The notes: generated by a model not told the origin, from the sequence alone. Shown: positions 30,634-39,273, counted from the stretch's first letter. The stretch is DNA of 55,101 nt from JAHFUI01 sp041485905 (GCA_041485905.1 JBGPKK010000009.1:1-55101); one strand, 5' to 3'. A program made the numbers and translations.

Positions 30634-32460
30634 CTAGCGCCTGCGGCCATCCCCGCGCGTCGTCTCCTGTGGCGATCCCTCCGTACGTGGCACGGCGCGC
30701 GACTCCGGACGGGCAGGCGCAGACCGCTCCGCGGGCGCAGACCGTTCCGACGATCCGACGCGCCGTTGGCCCGCAGGACGTTCGGGTGCGCTGCGCGGCG
30801 CCGCCGTGACGGCTGTCGCTGACGGCGAGCGGTCGACCGGACCGGCCCGGCGCACGCCGCCGGATGGTGGCGCGGCCGATTGAGTCTGCGGGTCGGCCGC
30901 AGGCGAGCGGTAGCGCGGCCCCGCCAACTCTGGCGCGCGCGGCCTGGTCGTCGTCGATCGTGGATCTCCCGCTGGCGCTCGCGGCACGGCGTTCCGGAGA
31001 ACTGGTTGTTCTGATGGAGCCGCGGGCCGTGTGCGATCGGCGGCGGGTTCGCGCAATCGGTCGGGCACCGGTTGTCTGAACACGCGACTCGATGCCGGAT
31101 CGACAGGACCAGACCTCCTTACGCCCGCCTCTTGAGCGCTGGCGTTGGGCCGACCGGCGGTCACGTCCGATTGACGCCGGTCCGCGACGGCCGGACGGCT
31201 CTCGATCGGCAACTGACGGCGGTCAACAGATCGACGACCGTCGTCGACGGGCTGCCGACTGTCGATCGATCGCCGACCCGGGACGCGCGGAACCGCCACC
31301 GGTGCGGTCGCCTGAGTGATGAACGGCGTGCCGCGCGGAAGTTGATGGGCCGCGACGGCCCAGCGGTGCACGTCGTAATCGCGGTACCCGAACGAACGCC
31401 GTGGAACGACGACCCATCCCGCCCACGGGTTGCCGACGCCGATCGACAACGCGAACACGGGGCGACCGTCGAAGCCGAGTGGACACCAGCTCACGTAGTC
31501 GGGCGCAGCCGCCCACGACACCCATGCAGGCGCCCACGTGCGGCCGGGGATCCAGAACCAGGAGCCGTGGTCATGGCCCCATCGTCCATAGTGGTGCGTC
31601 GGCCACGACCAGACATCGAGTCCGACCCAGGTCCAGCCGTACGAGCGAACCGGCGACCAGTTCCCGTAGTAATACGGCCGCCAGTTGGCGGCGACCGACG
31701 GATACCAGACATATCCGTACGGCGCGGCGTACTGCCAGGAGCCGTATCGATCGAGGGCGCCGCCGTACATCCGCAGATCCGGCGGGAGGTACTCCGCAGA
31801 CCTGCCGGTTGCGCGCGCGTTGCGCCGATCGGCTGTCCAGCGATCGAAGGCGTCGAACCTGGCGGAGTTGAACGTCTGCGGAAATGACGGCGCGCCGTCC
31901 TCGAATGCCACGCTGCGCTCGCAGGCGCGAAGGGCGACCGTACCGCGTTCGGTGGTGAGGTCGGCCAACCCGCGCGCCACCGCCAGCTCGGTTTCGGTCG
32001 CGTCGCGGCCGGCCAGTACCGTCACCCGGTACTCGCCCAGACCATCGGTGCGCACCGACGCGACAGGCGTGTCGATTTGATAGCGCACGGCGGACCGGGG
32101 ATCGCCGGTGCCAACCACGGTCAATAGCGTCCGGCCCGCGATCAGGCGGACGAGCGTGAGCGATTGCATGTCGAGCGTCGAGTTTTCGTCGAGATCCAGG
32201 GCGGTGCCGTCGGGGAAGAGCAGCTCCATTCGTCCGGTGGCCGTGTGGATCCGATCGCCGGCAATGACCGGCGCGTTGACGCTCGCCGGTTCGATCGAAC
32301 CCTCGCGCTCGATCGTGGCGGCGCCGCTCACGTCTGCCACGTGTGCGGGTGGCGCAGACGAGATCGACTCCTGCGCGTGGACCGCCGACGTCCAGACGAG
32401 CGCGGTTACGATCAGTGTGGCAGGGGAAACGAATCGTCGACAAACCGGGAGGGTAGGCAT
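30634..32460 (-). CDS. Exported FecR-domain / DUF6600 protein with Arg/Pro-rich tail
   Basis: A 608-residue secreted protein. A signal peptide ends near VWTSAVHAQ. A FecR-like domain follows (about 40-190, with VADVSGAATIEREG, GDRIHTATGRMELLFPDG and LRLIAG-type strands). Next is a Trp/Tyr-rich region (about 230-380: AAPYGYVWYPS, NWRPYYYGNW, YGWTWVGLDVWSWP), characteristic of DUF6600. The last 200 residues are disordered Arg/Pro/Ala/Ser-rich sequence containing a heptamer-coded array. The start is the ATG at 32460, which gives the signal peptide. It is coupled to PBP1A downstream, so a cell-wall or envelope role is plausible but unproven. Confidence 0.85.
   Translation of the reverse strand: MPTLPVCRRFVSPATLIVTALVWTSAVHAQESISSAPPAHVADVSGAATIEREGSIEPASVNAPVIAGDRIHTATGRMELLFPDGTALDLDENSTLDMQSLTLVRLIAGRTLLTVVGTGDPRSAVRYQIDTPVASVRTDGLGEYRVTVLAGRDATETELAVARGLADLTTERGTVALRACERSVAFEDGAPSFPQTFNSARFDAFDRWTADRRNARATGRSAEYLPPDLRMYGGALDRYGSWQYAAPYGYVWYPSVAANWRPYYYGNWSPVRSYGWTWVGLDVWSWPTHHYGRWGHDHGSWFWIPGRTWAPAWVSWAAAPDYVSWCPLGFDGRPVFALSIGVGNPWAGWVVVPRRSFGYRDYDVHRWAVAAHQLPRGTPFITQATAPVAVPRVPGRRSIDSRQPVDDGRRSVDRRQLPIESRPAVADRRQSDVTAGRPNASAQEAGVRRSGPVDPASSRVFRQPVPDRLREPAADRTRPAAPSEQPVLRNAVPRAPAGDPRSTTTRPRAPELAGPRYRSPAADPQTQSAAPPSGGVRRAGPVDRSPSATAVTAAPRSAPERPAGQRRVGSSERSAPAERSAPARPESRAVPRTEGSPQETTRGDGRRR
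31165..31269 (-). repeat. Degenerate heptamer array (five heptapeptides) inside the FecR-domain gene
   Basis: 105 nt, exactly 15 heptamer lengths, encoding five 7-residue units in frame: SIDSRQP, VDDGRRS, VDRRQLP, IESRPAV, ADRRQSD. The units resemble those of the array at 21680-21742 (QSTVDSR, QSPVDGR), and the underlying DNA is built from GTCGA/CAGTCG-like words. It is more decayed than the other copy. Confidence 0.6.
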
Positions 32461-32498
32461 AAGCCGCCTCGTCGAAGAAGGCAGGACTTGCTGGCAGA

Positions 32499-32521
32499 CG
32501 GAGTATAGCACGCACTCCGTG
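32499..32521. promoter_or_regulatory. Inverted repeat upstream of dnaK with CIRCE-like spacing
   Basis: ACGGAGT (32499-32505) and ACTCCGT (32515-32521) form a perfect 7-bp dyad separated by nine bases. CIRCE, the HrcA operator, also has a 9-base spacer but a different arm sequence (TTAGCACTC). The site lies about 60 bases upstream of the dnaK promoter and 39 bases from the FecR-gene start. It may be an operator for either gene; no regulator can be named. Confidence 0.4.
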
Positions 32522-32579
32522 TAAACGCTTGGCGGTCCACCGATTAGAGAACAACCGGCCAGCCATTTGCCCTCACAGA

Positions 32580-32608
32580 TTGACAATAGGCGACTCAATT
32601 TTTATACT
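32580..32608 (+). promoter_or_regulatory. Sigma-70-type promoter of dnaK
   Basis: TTGACA at 32580-32585 and TATACT at 32603-32608 are separated by exactly 17 bases, a near-consensus vegetative promoter. Transcription would begin near 32615, giving a leader of about 27 bases with AGAGGA (32632-32637) as ribosome site for the ATG at 32642. The -10 region overlaps ACTCAA and ACTCTAAG words that might be part of an HspR site, but no full inverted CTTGAGT-N7-ACTCAAG motif is present. Confidence 0.8.
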
Positions 32609-32641
32609 CTAAGCAGTATCAACTCACGCTGAGAGGACCTC

Positions 32642-34567
32642 ATGAGCAAAATCATCGGAATCGACCTGGGGACCACGAACTCGGTTGTCGCGGTCATGGA
32701 GGGTGGCGAACCCGTTGTGATCACCAACCCGGAGGGTGGCCGTTTGACACCGTCGGTGGTCGCGTTTACGAAAACCGGCGAACGCCTCGTCGGACAGGTC
32801 GCGAAGCGCCAGGCCGTCACCAACCCTGAAAACACCGTCTTTTCTATCAAGCGGTTCATGGGCCGTAAATTCGACGAAGTCAACGAAGAGATGAAGATGG
32901 TGCCGTATGAGGTGGTCCGCGCCAGCAACGGGGACGCGCGCGTAAGCGCGAGCGGCAAGGAATATTCGCCGCCCGAGATCTCCGCGATGATTCTGCAGAA
33001 GTTGAAACAGGCGGCCGAAGAGTATCTCGGCCAGACCATCACCAAGGCCGTCATCACTGTCCCCGCGTACTTCAACGACGCGCAGCGGCAGGCCACCAAG
33101 GACGCGGGGCAGATCGCCGGCCTCGAAGTCATGCGTATCGTCAACGAGCCGACGGCGGCGGCGCTGGCCTACGGCCTCGACAAGAAGAAGGACGAGACGA
33201 TTGCGGTGTACGACTTCGGCGGCGGCACCTTCGACATCTCGATCCTGGAAGTCGGCGAAGGGGTCGTCGAGGTCAAGGCGACCAACGGCGACACGCATCT
33301 GGGCGGCGACAACCTCGATCAACGGATCATCGACTGGATCATCGTCGAGTTCAAGAAGACCGACGGCATCGATCTGGGCAAGGACCGGATGGCGCTGCAG
33401 CGGCTGAAGGAGTCGGCGGAGAAGGCGAAGATGGAGCTGTCGACGGTGATGGAGACCGACATCAACCTGCCGTTCATCACGGCGGATCAGACCGGCCCCA
33501 AGCATCTCCAGATGAAGCTGACTCGCGCGAAGTTCGAGCAACTGGTCGAGGACCTGCTTCAGAAGACCGTGGGGCCGACCAAGCAGGCGCTCTCGGACGC
33601 GGGGATCGATCCGTCGAAGATCGACGAGGTCGTGCTCGTGGGCGGGTCCACCCGCATCCCGAAAGTGCAGGCGATCGTCAAGGAGCTGTTCGGCCGCGAG
33701 CCGCACAAGGGCGTCAATCCGGACGAAGTCGTGGCGGTCGGCGCGGCGGTTCAGGCGGGCGTGCTCGCCGGCGACGTCAAGGACCTGCTGCTGCTGGACG
33801 TGACGCCGCTCTCGCTCGGCATCGAAACGCTGGGCGGCGTGATGACGACGCTGATTACCCGGAACACGACCATCCCGACGCGGAAGAGCGAAATCTTCTC
33901 CACGGCAGCGGACAACCAGACGAGCGTCGAGGTCCATGTGCTGCAGGGCGAACGGCCGCTGGCGCGCGACAACCGTACGCTCGGGCGCTTCCATCTGGTC
34001 GGTTTGCCGCCTGCGCCGCGCGGCGTCCCGCAGATCGAAGTCACGTTCGACATCGACGCCAACGGCATCGCCAACGTGTCGGCGAAAGATCTCGGGACCG
34101 GCAAGGAGCAGAAGATCACCATCACCGCGTCGAGCGGCCTCAACAAGGAAGAGGTCGAGCGGATGATGAAAGAGGCCGACTCGCACGCCGAAGACGACAG
34201 GAAGCGGCGCGAGGAGATCGAAGCGCGGAACAAGGCCGACCAGGCGCTCTACGGGGCCGAGCGGATGATCAAGGACTCTGGCGACAAGCTGACCGCCGCC
34301 GATCGCCAGGCCATCGAAACGGCGATCGAAGAGATCAAGAAAGCGAACGAATCCAACGATCAAGCGGCGATTCAGCGCGCGCTGGATCAGTTGCTGGCGG
34401 CGCAGCACAAAGCGGCGGAAACGCTCTACAAGCAGACCCAGCCCGGCGCTCACTCGGCCGGCGCGCCGGGTGGAGACGCGTCGGCGGGCCAGCCGGGGGC
34501 CGCCGGCCCAAGCGCGCCCAAGAGCGACGTGATCGACGCGGAAGTGGTGGACGAAGGAAAGCAGTAA
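32642..34567 (+). CDS. dnaK: Molecular chaperone DnaK (Hsp70)
   Basis: A 641-residue Hsp70. The N-terminal ATPase domain starts SKIIGIDLGTTNSVVAVMEG. It contains IVNEPTAAALAYGLDKKK, the phosphate-2 loop AVYDFGGGTFDISILEV and VVLVGGSTRIPKVQAIVKE. The substrate domain follows DVTPLSLGIETLGGVMT, and the C-terminal tail is Gly/Ala-rich ending DVIDAEVVDEGKQ. It heads the dnaK-dnaJ-hspR operon behind a strong promoter. No grpE is present in the window, unlike in many actinobacterial versions of this operon. Confidence 0.98.
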   Translation: MSKIIGIDLGTTNSVVAVMEGGEPVVITNPEGGRLTPSVVAFTKTGERLVGQVAKRQAVTNPENTVFSIKRFMGRKFDEVNEEMKMVPYEVVRASNGDARVSASGKEYSPPEISAMILQKLKQAAEEYLGQTITKAVITVPAYFNDAQRQATKDAGQIAGLEVMRIVNEPTAAALAYGLDKKKDETIAVYDFGGGTFDISILEVGEGVVEVKATNGDTHLGGDNLDQRIIDWIIVEFKKTDGIDLGKDRMALQRLKESAEKAKMELSTVMETDINLPFITADQTGPKHLQMKLTRAKFEQLVEDLLQKTVGPTKQALSDAGIDPSKIDEVVLVGGSTRIPKVQAIVKELFGREPHKGVNPDEVVAVGAAVQAGVLAGDVKDLLLLDVTPLSLGIETLGGVMTTLITRNTTIPTRKSEIFSTAADNQTSVEVHVLQGERPLARDNRTLGRFHLVGLPPAPRGVPQIEVTFDIDANGIANVSAKDLGTGKEQKITITASSGLNKEEVERMMKEADSHAEDDRKRREEIEARNKADQALYGAERMIKDSGDKLTAADRQAIETAIEEIKKANESNDQAAIQRALDQLLAAQHKAAETLYKQTQPGAHSAGAPGGDASAGQPGAAGPSAPKSDVIDAEVVDEGKQ

Positions 34568-34573
34568 GAGTGG

Positions 34574-35671
34574 ATGGATTTTTATATCCTCCTGGGTGTT
34601 GACCGCGTCGCGGGGCTGGGCGACATCAAGCGCGCGTACAAGCGGCTGGCGCGCAAGTATCACCCCGACATCAACCCGGGTGATCGCACCGCGGTCGCGC
34701 ATTTTCAACAGATCTCCGAAGCCTACGAAACGCTGAGCGATCCGGATCGGCGGCGCCGCTACGATGCCGCTGGCTGCGCGCAAGCGACGATCGAAGAGAC
34801 GACCTTCGGGTTCGAAGGGTTCGACTTCTCGGTGAGCGCGAGCGGATCGTCGGCGTCAACGTTTGGCGATTTGTTCGCCGAGCTCCTGCATCAGCGCGGC
34901 AGCGACGGCCCGGTCGCCGCGCCGGTGCGCGGAACCGACCTCCACCACACCATCGCGCTCAGTTTCGAAGATGCCATCCGCGGCGGCCATCACACGGTGA
35001 CCGTCACCCGGCAGGAGCATTGCCGCACCTGCCAGGGCCTGGGCCGCCTGCCTGTCGCCGAGAGCCGCTGCCTGCACTGTCACGGCAGCGGCATGGTCAA
35101 GTCGGCGCGCGGCCACATGGTCTTTTCGAAAACCTGCCCGCAGTGCAGCGGGTCGGGACGGCAGCGGCAGACGCGCTGTCCCACCTGCGGCGGCAATCAG
35201 GTCGAAACGCGGACCGAGCCGCTGACGATTGCCACCCCCGCCGGCCTCGGCGACGATGCAGGGATCCGGGTGGCGGGAAAGGGGAACGTCGGGCGCAATG
35301 GCGGAGAGAACGGCGATCTCTACATCACCGTGCGGGTGCAGCCGCATCCGCTCTTCCGGCGCGAAGGCGACGACCTGCACCTGGTTGTTCCCGTCGCCGT
35401 GCACGAGGCGGCGCTCGGCGTCAAGTTCGACGTGCCGTCGCTTGACGGACCGGCGCGCGTACGCGTGCCGCCGGGGACGCAATCAGGCCAGCGTTTCCGG
35501 CTGCGTGAACGGGGCGTGCCGTCGGCGCGGGACGGCCGGCGGGGCGATCTGGTCGTCGAAGTCCGTCTCGTGCTGCCGAAGTTGCTCGACGAGCGATCGA
35601 AAGATCTCCTGAGGGAGTTCGGACGGATCAACGGGGAAGATGTTCGAAAGGAACTGAGCGGAAACCGCTGA
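34574..35671 (+). CDS. dnaJ: Co-chaperone DnaJ (Hsp40)
   Basis: A 365-residue type I DnaJ. The J domain includes IKRAYKRLARKYHPDINPGD with the HPD tripeptide that stimulates DnaK ATPase. A Phe/Gly-containing linker is short. The zinc centre has four repeats: CRTCQGLGRL, CLHCHGSGMV, CPQCSGSGRQ and CPTCGGNQ; the first and last deviate slightly from CxxCxGxG. The C-terminal substrate domains include LYITVRVQPHPLFRREGDDL and VPPGTQSGQRFRLRERGVPS. It lies six bases after dnaK and three before hspR. Confidence 0.96.
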   Translation: MDFYILLGVDRVAGLGDIKRAYKRLARKYHPDINPGDRTAVAHFQQISEAYETLSDPDRRRRYDAAGCAQATIEETTFGFEGFDFSVSASGSSASTFGDLFAELLHQRGSDGPVAAPVRGTDLHHTIALSFEDAIRGGHHTVTVTRQEHCRTCQGLGRLPVAESRCLHCHGSGMVKSARGHMVFSKTCPQCSGSGRQRQTRCPTCGGNQVETRTEPLTIATPAGLGDDAGIRVAGKGNVGRNGGENGDLYITVRVQPHPLFRREGDDLHLVVPVAVHEAALGVKFDVPSLDGPARVRVPPGTQSGQRFRLRERGVPSARDGRRGDLVVEVRLVLPKLLDERSKDLLREFGRINGEDVRKELSGNR

Positions 35672-35674
35672 GCG

Positions 35675-36115
35675 ATGACCAAGAAGCCCGGCAAAGCCTG
35701 TTACATGATCAGCGCGGTGGCGCAAAAGTACCACATCCACCCGCAGACGCTGCGCCTGTACGAGCGCGAGGGACTGTTGAAGCCGTCGCGGACCGAAGGC
35801 AATACGCGTTTGTACTCGGAAGAGGATTTGGAGCACCTCGAGACGATTCTGTCACTTACCCGAGACCTCGGCGTGAATCTTGCCGGGGTCGAGATCATCG
35901 TAAACATGCGCCGCAAGATCGAGCAGATGCAGCACGAAGTGAACGAGTTCATGGAGTACGTCAAGAAAGAGCTCGTGCGCGGCATCGATGATTGGGAGCA
36001 GCGCCTCTCGACCGCGCTCGTCAAATCATCCCCGACAGATTTGGTGCGAGCGACGCCTTCCGCCGACGCGTCAACGCGGCAATCCGACGAACCCGCTCAG
36101 AAAAAAACTTCCTAG
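35675..36115 (+). CDS. hspR: Heat-shock repressor HspR (MerR family)
   Basis: A 146-residue MerR-type regulator. The winged helix-turn-helix reads CYMISAVAQKYHIHPQTLRL with YEREGLLKPSRTEGNTRLYS next. A helical segment with MRRKIEQMQHEVNEFMEYVK follows and probably forms the dimerisation coil. No C-terminal ligand-binding domain or metal-binding Cys set is present, as expected for HspR. In other bacteria HspR uses DnaK as co-repressor and shuts off its own dnaK operon. Placement directly after dnaJ supports the same feedback loop here. Confidence 0.9.
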   Translation: MTKKPGKACYMISAVAQKYHIHPQTLRLYEREGLLKPSRTEGNTRLYSEEDLEHLETILSLTRDLGVNLAGVEIIVNMRRKIEQMQHEVNEFMEYVKKELVRGIDDWEQRLSTALVKSSPTDLVRATPSADASTRQSDEPAQKKTS

Positions 36116-36155
36116 CCGATCTTCCCGCCCCGCACACACGATACAATTCACTGGC

Positions 36156-36998
36156 ATGTCGTGTCCGCTGTGTGACGATACGGGTTGGAGGCCGATCGAA
36201 GACAACGGTACCCGTCGCGTCGTGCGATGCGACTGCTGGCGGGAGAGCGTTGGGCGCCAACGCCTCGACGAATCGAAGATCCCGAAACGCTATCAGCACT
36301 GCACGCTCGGTAATTTCGCCGCGTACAACGAATCGCTGCAGCACGCGCAGGCGGCGGCGCGCCGCGTGGCGGACGCGTTTCCCGCGGTGTCGCACGGGTT
36401 GCTGCTCGAAGGGCAGCCGGGCGTCGGGAAAACGCACCTGGCGGTGGCGGTGCTCAGGCAGGTCATCCAGACGACAGGCGCGCGCGGGCTCTTCTACGAC
36501 ACGCGCGATCTGCTGCGCATCATCCGGAGCACCTACGACCCGTCGATCCGCACTACCGAGCTCGAGATTCTGCGCCCCGTGATGACGGCCGATCTGATCG
36601 TGCTCGACGATCTCGGTGCCGAAAAGACCTCCGAGTGGGTCGATGAGACGATGAACCTCATCGTGAACACCCGGTATAACGAGCGGCGCCTCACGATCTT
36701 CACCTCGAACTACCTCGACATCCCCGACGACACGGATCCGAACGCGCTGCTGTTCAGGATCGGGTTCCGAATGCGGTCGCGGCTGCACGAAATGTGCGAG
36801 TTCCTGCAGCTCGACGGCGCGGACTACCGCGAGCTTCCGACCAACGGCGGCGTCGACGATCTGATGACGCTGTGGAAGATGCGCCGCAAGACGCTACCCT
36901 CGCGCGCCGGCCGCCAGGCCAGGGCCCAATTGCGCGAACCGGCGGTCCGCGACGGCAAGGCCGATCTCAAATGGCCCGGAGGACGGGCGGGAAGCTAG
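36156..36998 (+). CDS. DnaC/IstB-like AAA+ ATPase with N-terminal zinc motif
   Basis: A 280-residue ATPase. The N-terminus has a CxxC...CxC cluster (SCPLCDDTGWRP and RCDCW) like that of DnaI/DnaC-type loaders. Walker A is LLEGQPGVGKTHLAVAVLR, Walker B is ADLIVLDDLGAEKTSEW, and sensor 1 is in IFTSNYLDI. An Arg in FRIGFRMRSRLHEM may be the arginine finger. It could load replicative helicase DnaB, though transposon-type IstB proteins share the fold. The ATG at 36156 gives the Cys motif at the N-terminus; a longer frame overlapping hspR is not supported. The hemW ATG lies two bases after the stop. Confidence 0.85.
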   Translation: MSCPLCDDTGWRPIEDNGTRRVVRCDCWRESVGRQRLDESKIPKRYQHCTLGNFAAYNESLQHAQAAARRVADAFPAVSHGLLLEGQPGVGKTHLAVAVLRQVIQTTGARGLFYDTRDLLRIIRSTYDPSIRTTELEILRPVMTADLIVLDDLGAEKTSEWVDETMNLIVNTRYNERRLTIFTSNYLDIPDDTDPNALLFRIGFRMRSRLHEMCEFLQLDGADYRELPTNGGVDDLMTLWKMRRKTLPSRAGRQARAQLREPAVRDGKADLKWPGGRAGS

Positions 36999-36999
36999 G

Positions 37000-38148
37000 A
37001 TGCTCGGTCTCTACATCCACGTCCCTTTCTGTGCCGCCATCTGCAACTACTGCAATTTCAACCGCGGCCTCTTCGACGCCGCGTTGAAGGCCCGGTATGT
37101 CGAGGCGCTGATCGCGGAGATCGCGGAGGCGGGTAGGTCAGGCAGGTCAGGTAGGTCGGGTGGGTCAGGCGCGGAAGCCGACACCATCTTCTTCGGCGGC
37201 GGCACGCCGTCGCTGCTCGAAGCAGCCGAGATTCAACGGATCATCGACGCGTGTCGGGAATCGTTCCACGTCGCCCAGGACCCGGAAGTCACTCTTGAAG
37301 CGAATCCCGAGACGGTCACCGAAGAACGGCTCGCCGCCTACCGCGCGGCCGGCGTCAACCGCCTCAGCTTTGGCGTGCAGTCGTTTCGCGACGACGAACT
37401 GCGGCGGCTCTCGCGGCTGCACGGGGCCGGGCGCGCGCGGGCGGCGTACGCCGAGGCGCGCCGCGCCGGGTTCGACAACCTCAGCCTGGATCTGATGATG
37501 TGGCTGCCCGCCCAGCGCCTCGAAGACTGGCTCGAATCGGTCGACGTCGCCATGACGCTGGGCCCCGAGCATCTGTCGCTCTATCTGCTCGAGGTGTACG
37601 CCAACGCCCCGCTCAAGGACGAAATGGCGCGATCCCAGTCGTCGCAGGCGCCCGACGAAGACGCCGCGGACATGTACCTTGGCGCCATGGAGCGGCTCGA
37701 CGAGGCAGGGTACCGCCAGTACGAGATCTCCAACGTCGCACGTCCCGGTCGGGAATCACGCCACAACCTGAAATACTGGAGCGACGGGGAGTGGCTCGGG
37801 TTCGGCTGCGGCGCCCATTCGACGCGCGACGGGGTGCGGTGGAAAAATCTGTCGGCGACCGACGCCTACGTCGACCGCATCGAACGGGGCCAGAGCGTGG
37901 CCGTCGATCGGCGGCCATTGTCGCCAGACGAACGGCTTGGCGACGCGCTGTTCACGGGGCTTCGACTGACGGCCGGCGTAAATCTTGACGCCGTTGGTAT
38001 GCGATACGGCGTCGACGTGTGGCAGCGCTACGGCGCCGACCTGGAGCCATTCATCGAGAACGGGTGTCTAAGGCGGGATGGCGAGCGGCTGTGGCTGACC
38101 CGTCGGGGAATGCTTCTTGCCAACGAGGTGATGGCCGTTTTTGTTTGA
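37000..38148 (+). CDS. hemW: HemW-like radical SAM protein (coproporphyrinogen III oxidase family)
   Basis: A 382-residue radical SAM protein. The N-terminus LGLYIHVPFCAAICNYCNFN carries the CxxxCxYC iron-sulphur motif; the later IFFGGGTPSLL and FGVQSFRDDELRRLSRLH segments are typical of the HemN/HemW family. Lack of HemN's additional N-terminal extension and the short CNYC-x-F ending favour HemW, thought to be a heme chaperone rather than an oxidase. A nonamer array at 37132-37167 inserts a Gly/Arg/Ser stretch between the cluster motif and GGGTP. It follows the DnaC-like gene by one base. Confidence 0.9.
   Translation: MLGLYIHVPFCAAICNYCNFNRGLFDAALKARYVEALIAEIAEAGRSGRSGRSGGSGAEADTIFFGGGTPSLLEAAEIQRIIDACRESFHVAQDPEVTLEANPETVTEERLAAYRAAGVNRLSFGVQSFRDDELRRLSRLHGAGRARAAYAEARRAGFDNLSLDLMMWLPAQRLEDWLESVDVAMTLGPEHLSLYLLEVYANAPLKDEMARSQSSQAPDEDAADMYLGAMERLDEAGYRQYEISNVARPGRESRHNLKYWSDGEWLGFGCGAHSTRDGVRWKNLSATDAYVDRIERGQSVAVDRRPLSPDERLGDALFTGLRLTAGVNLDAVGMRYGVDVWQRYGADLEPFIENGCLRRDGERLWLTRRGMLLANEVMAVFV
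37132..37167 (+). repeat. Nonamer array inside hemW
   Basis: Four 9-nt units: GGTAGGTCA, GGCAGGTCA, GGTAGGTCG, GGTGGGTCA. They encode GRS-GRS-GRS-GGS in frame, replacing what is normally a short linker before the conserved TIFFGGGTPS strand. Unit differences fall mostly at third codon positions or single bases. Confidence 0.85.
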
Positions 38149-38193
38149 CCAATGAGTACGGTAGAGTACAGCCCTTTCGCCAAGGAGGCCGTG

Positions 38194-38748
38194 ATGTTTC
38201 GTTTCCCCACGTCGGCGCTCATTCGCCGGCCCGGTTGGATTGCCCTCGCACTAATCGCCGGAGTGATGTCCCCGAGCCTGGGCTACGCCCAGCAGCCAGC
38301 GACGACCGCCCAAGCCCCGGCCGCCCCGGCCGCCCAGGCCCCGGCCGCGCAGGCGCCCGCGCAGCCGGCCGCGGCGCTGCCGACCAAACGCGTGTTTGCG
38401 TCCGACGCCGGCATGGTGCTCAACTTCATCAAGCCGGACAAGACCGCCGACTTCGAAATGGTCATGACCAAGTTAAAGGAAGCGCTGGCTAAGAGCGACA
38501 AGCCCGAACGCAAGCAGCAGGCCGCCAGTTGGAAGGTCTTCAAGTCGCCCGACCCGGCCGGCGCCAACGCGCTCTACGTGTTCGTCATCGATCCTGCGGT
38601 GAAGGACGCCGACTACACGGTGTCGAACATTCTGGCCGAAGCGTTTCCGCCGGCGGAACTGAACACGATCTACAAGCAGTACGCCGACTCGTACGCCCAG
38701 GGCCAGAACATCATCAACTTGAACCTGATCTCCGCCCTCGGCAAGTAA
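38194..38748 (+). CDS. Small exported protein of unknown function
   Basis: A 184-residue protein. A strong ribosome site (AAGGAGG at 38182-38188) five bases before ATG 38194 decides the start. The signal peptide runs to about residue 32 (WIALALIAGVMSPSLGYAQQ), followed by an Ala/Pro/Gln-rich linker to about 65 and a compact domain beginning RVFASDAGMVLNFIKPDKTA. The domain looks like a ferredoxin-like alpha/beta dimeric fold, but I do not recognise the family. It is convergent with the next gene (four-base gap). Confidence 0.8.
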   Translation: MFRFPTSALIRRPGWIALALIAGVMSPSLGYAQQPATTAQAPAAPAAQAPAAQAPAQPAAALPTKRVFASDAGMVLNFIKPDKTADFEMVMTKLKEALAKSDKPERKQQAASWKVFKSPDPAGANALYVFVIDPAVKDADYTVSNILAEAFPPAELNTIYKQYADSYAQGQNIINLNLISALGK

Positions 38749-38752
38749 CGTT

Positions 38753-39235
38753 CTAGAATTTCAGATTGAGCCCGACATAGAAACGGTGCGCTGGCGAATA
38801 CAGCGCACCGCTTCCCACCTTGAAGACCCGATAGTCGACGCGCACACGCAACGGTCCCGCCAGCGAGATCTTCGCCCCTCCACCTGTGTTCAACGCAAAG
38901 CCCGTGTCGCTGCGGGTGCCAAGCGTTTCGCTGTACAGCCCGCCGCCGGTGGTGAAGTACGGCTGGACGCCGAAGAATGCGGACGGCGGCTGCAGCAGGA
39001 CGTTGCCGCTGCCGGTGGTGAGCGACGGCGCCACGGCGGTGGGATCGTCGGTGGTGTTCGCGTACTCGAATTCGAACCCGATGATCAGCAGGCCGAACCC
39101 GACGGCGGCCCCGCGGACTTGTCGGTTTGCCGGCGTGGTGGTCGCGCCGACAAACGCCGTGATGTCGGCCAGTGCGGGCGCGGCCACCGTCAGCCATATC
39201 AGTCCCGCCAGCGCGATCGCGCGCACGTTGGTCAT
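38753..39235 (-). CDS. Small outer-membrane beta-barrel protein (predicted)
   Basis: A 160-residue protein with a signal peptide cleaved after ALA (LIWLTVAAPALA). The rest alternates hydrophobic and polar residues in beta-strand fashion: GVQPYFTTGGGLYSE, GFALNTGGGAKISLAG, LRVRVDYRVFKV. It ends HRFYVGLNLKF with the C-terminal Phe recognised by the BAM complex. It resembles small OmpA/OmpW-like barrels of Acidobacteriota. No ligand can be inferred. Confidence 0.82.
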   Translation of the reverse strand: MTNVRAIALAGLIWLTVAAPALADITAFVGATTTPANRQVRGAAVGFGLLIIGFEFEYANTTDDPTAVAPSLTTGSGNVLLQPPSAFFGVQPYFTTGGGLYSETLGTRSDTGFALNTGGGAKISLAGPLRVRVDYRVFKVGSGALYSPAHRFYVGLNLKF

Positions 39236-39273
39236 GAATGAATCCTCCCAAATGGCCCGTGCGAGACGCTGAC

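Noticed and set aside
29442..30809. 455-codon plus-strand frame opposite PBP1A
   Set aside because: Antisense shadow of a well-defined class A PBP; composition is typical of a mirrored high-GC gene.
32624..34783. 719-codon open frame antisense to dnaK
   Set aside because: It is the mirror of a highly codon-biased gene in high-GC DNA; dnaK on the other strand is unmistakable and the antisense protein has no recognisable motif.
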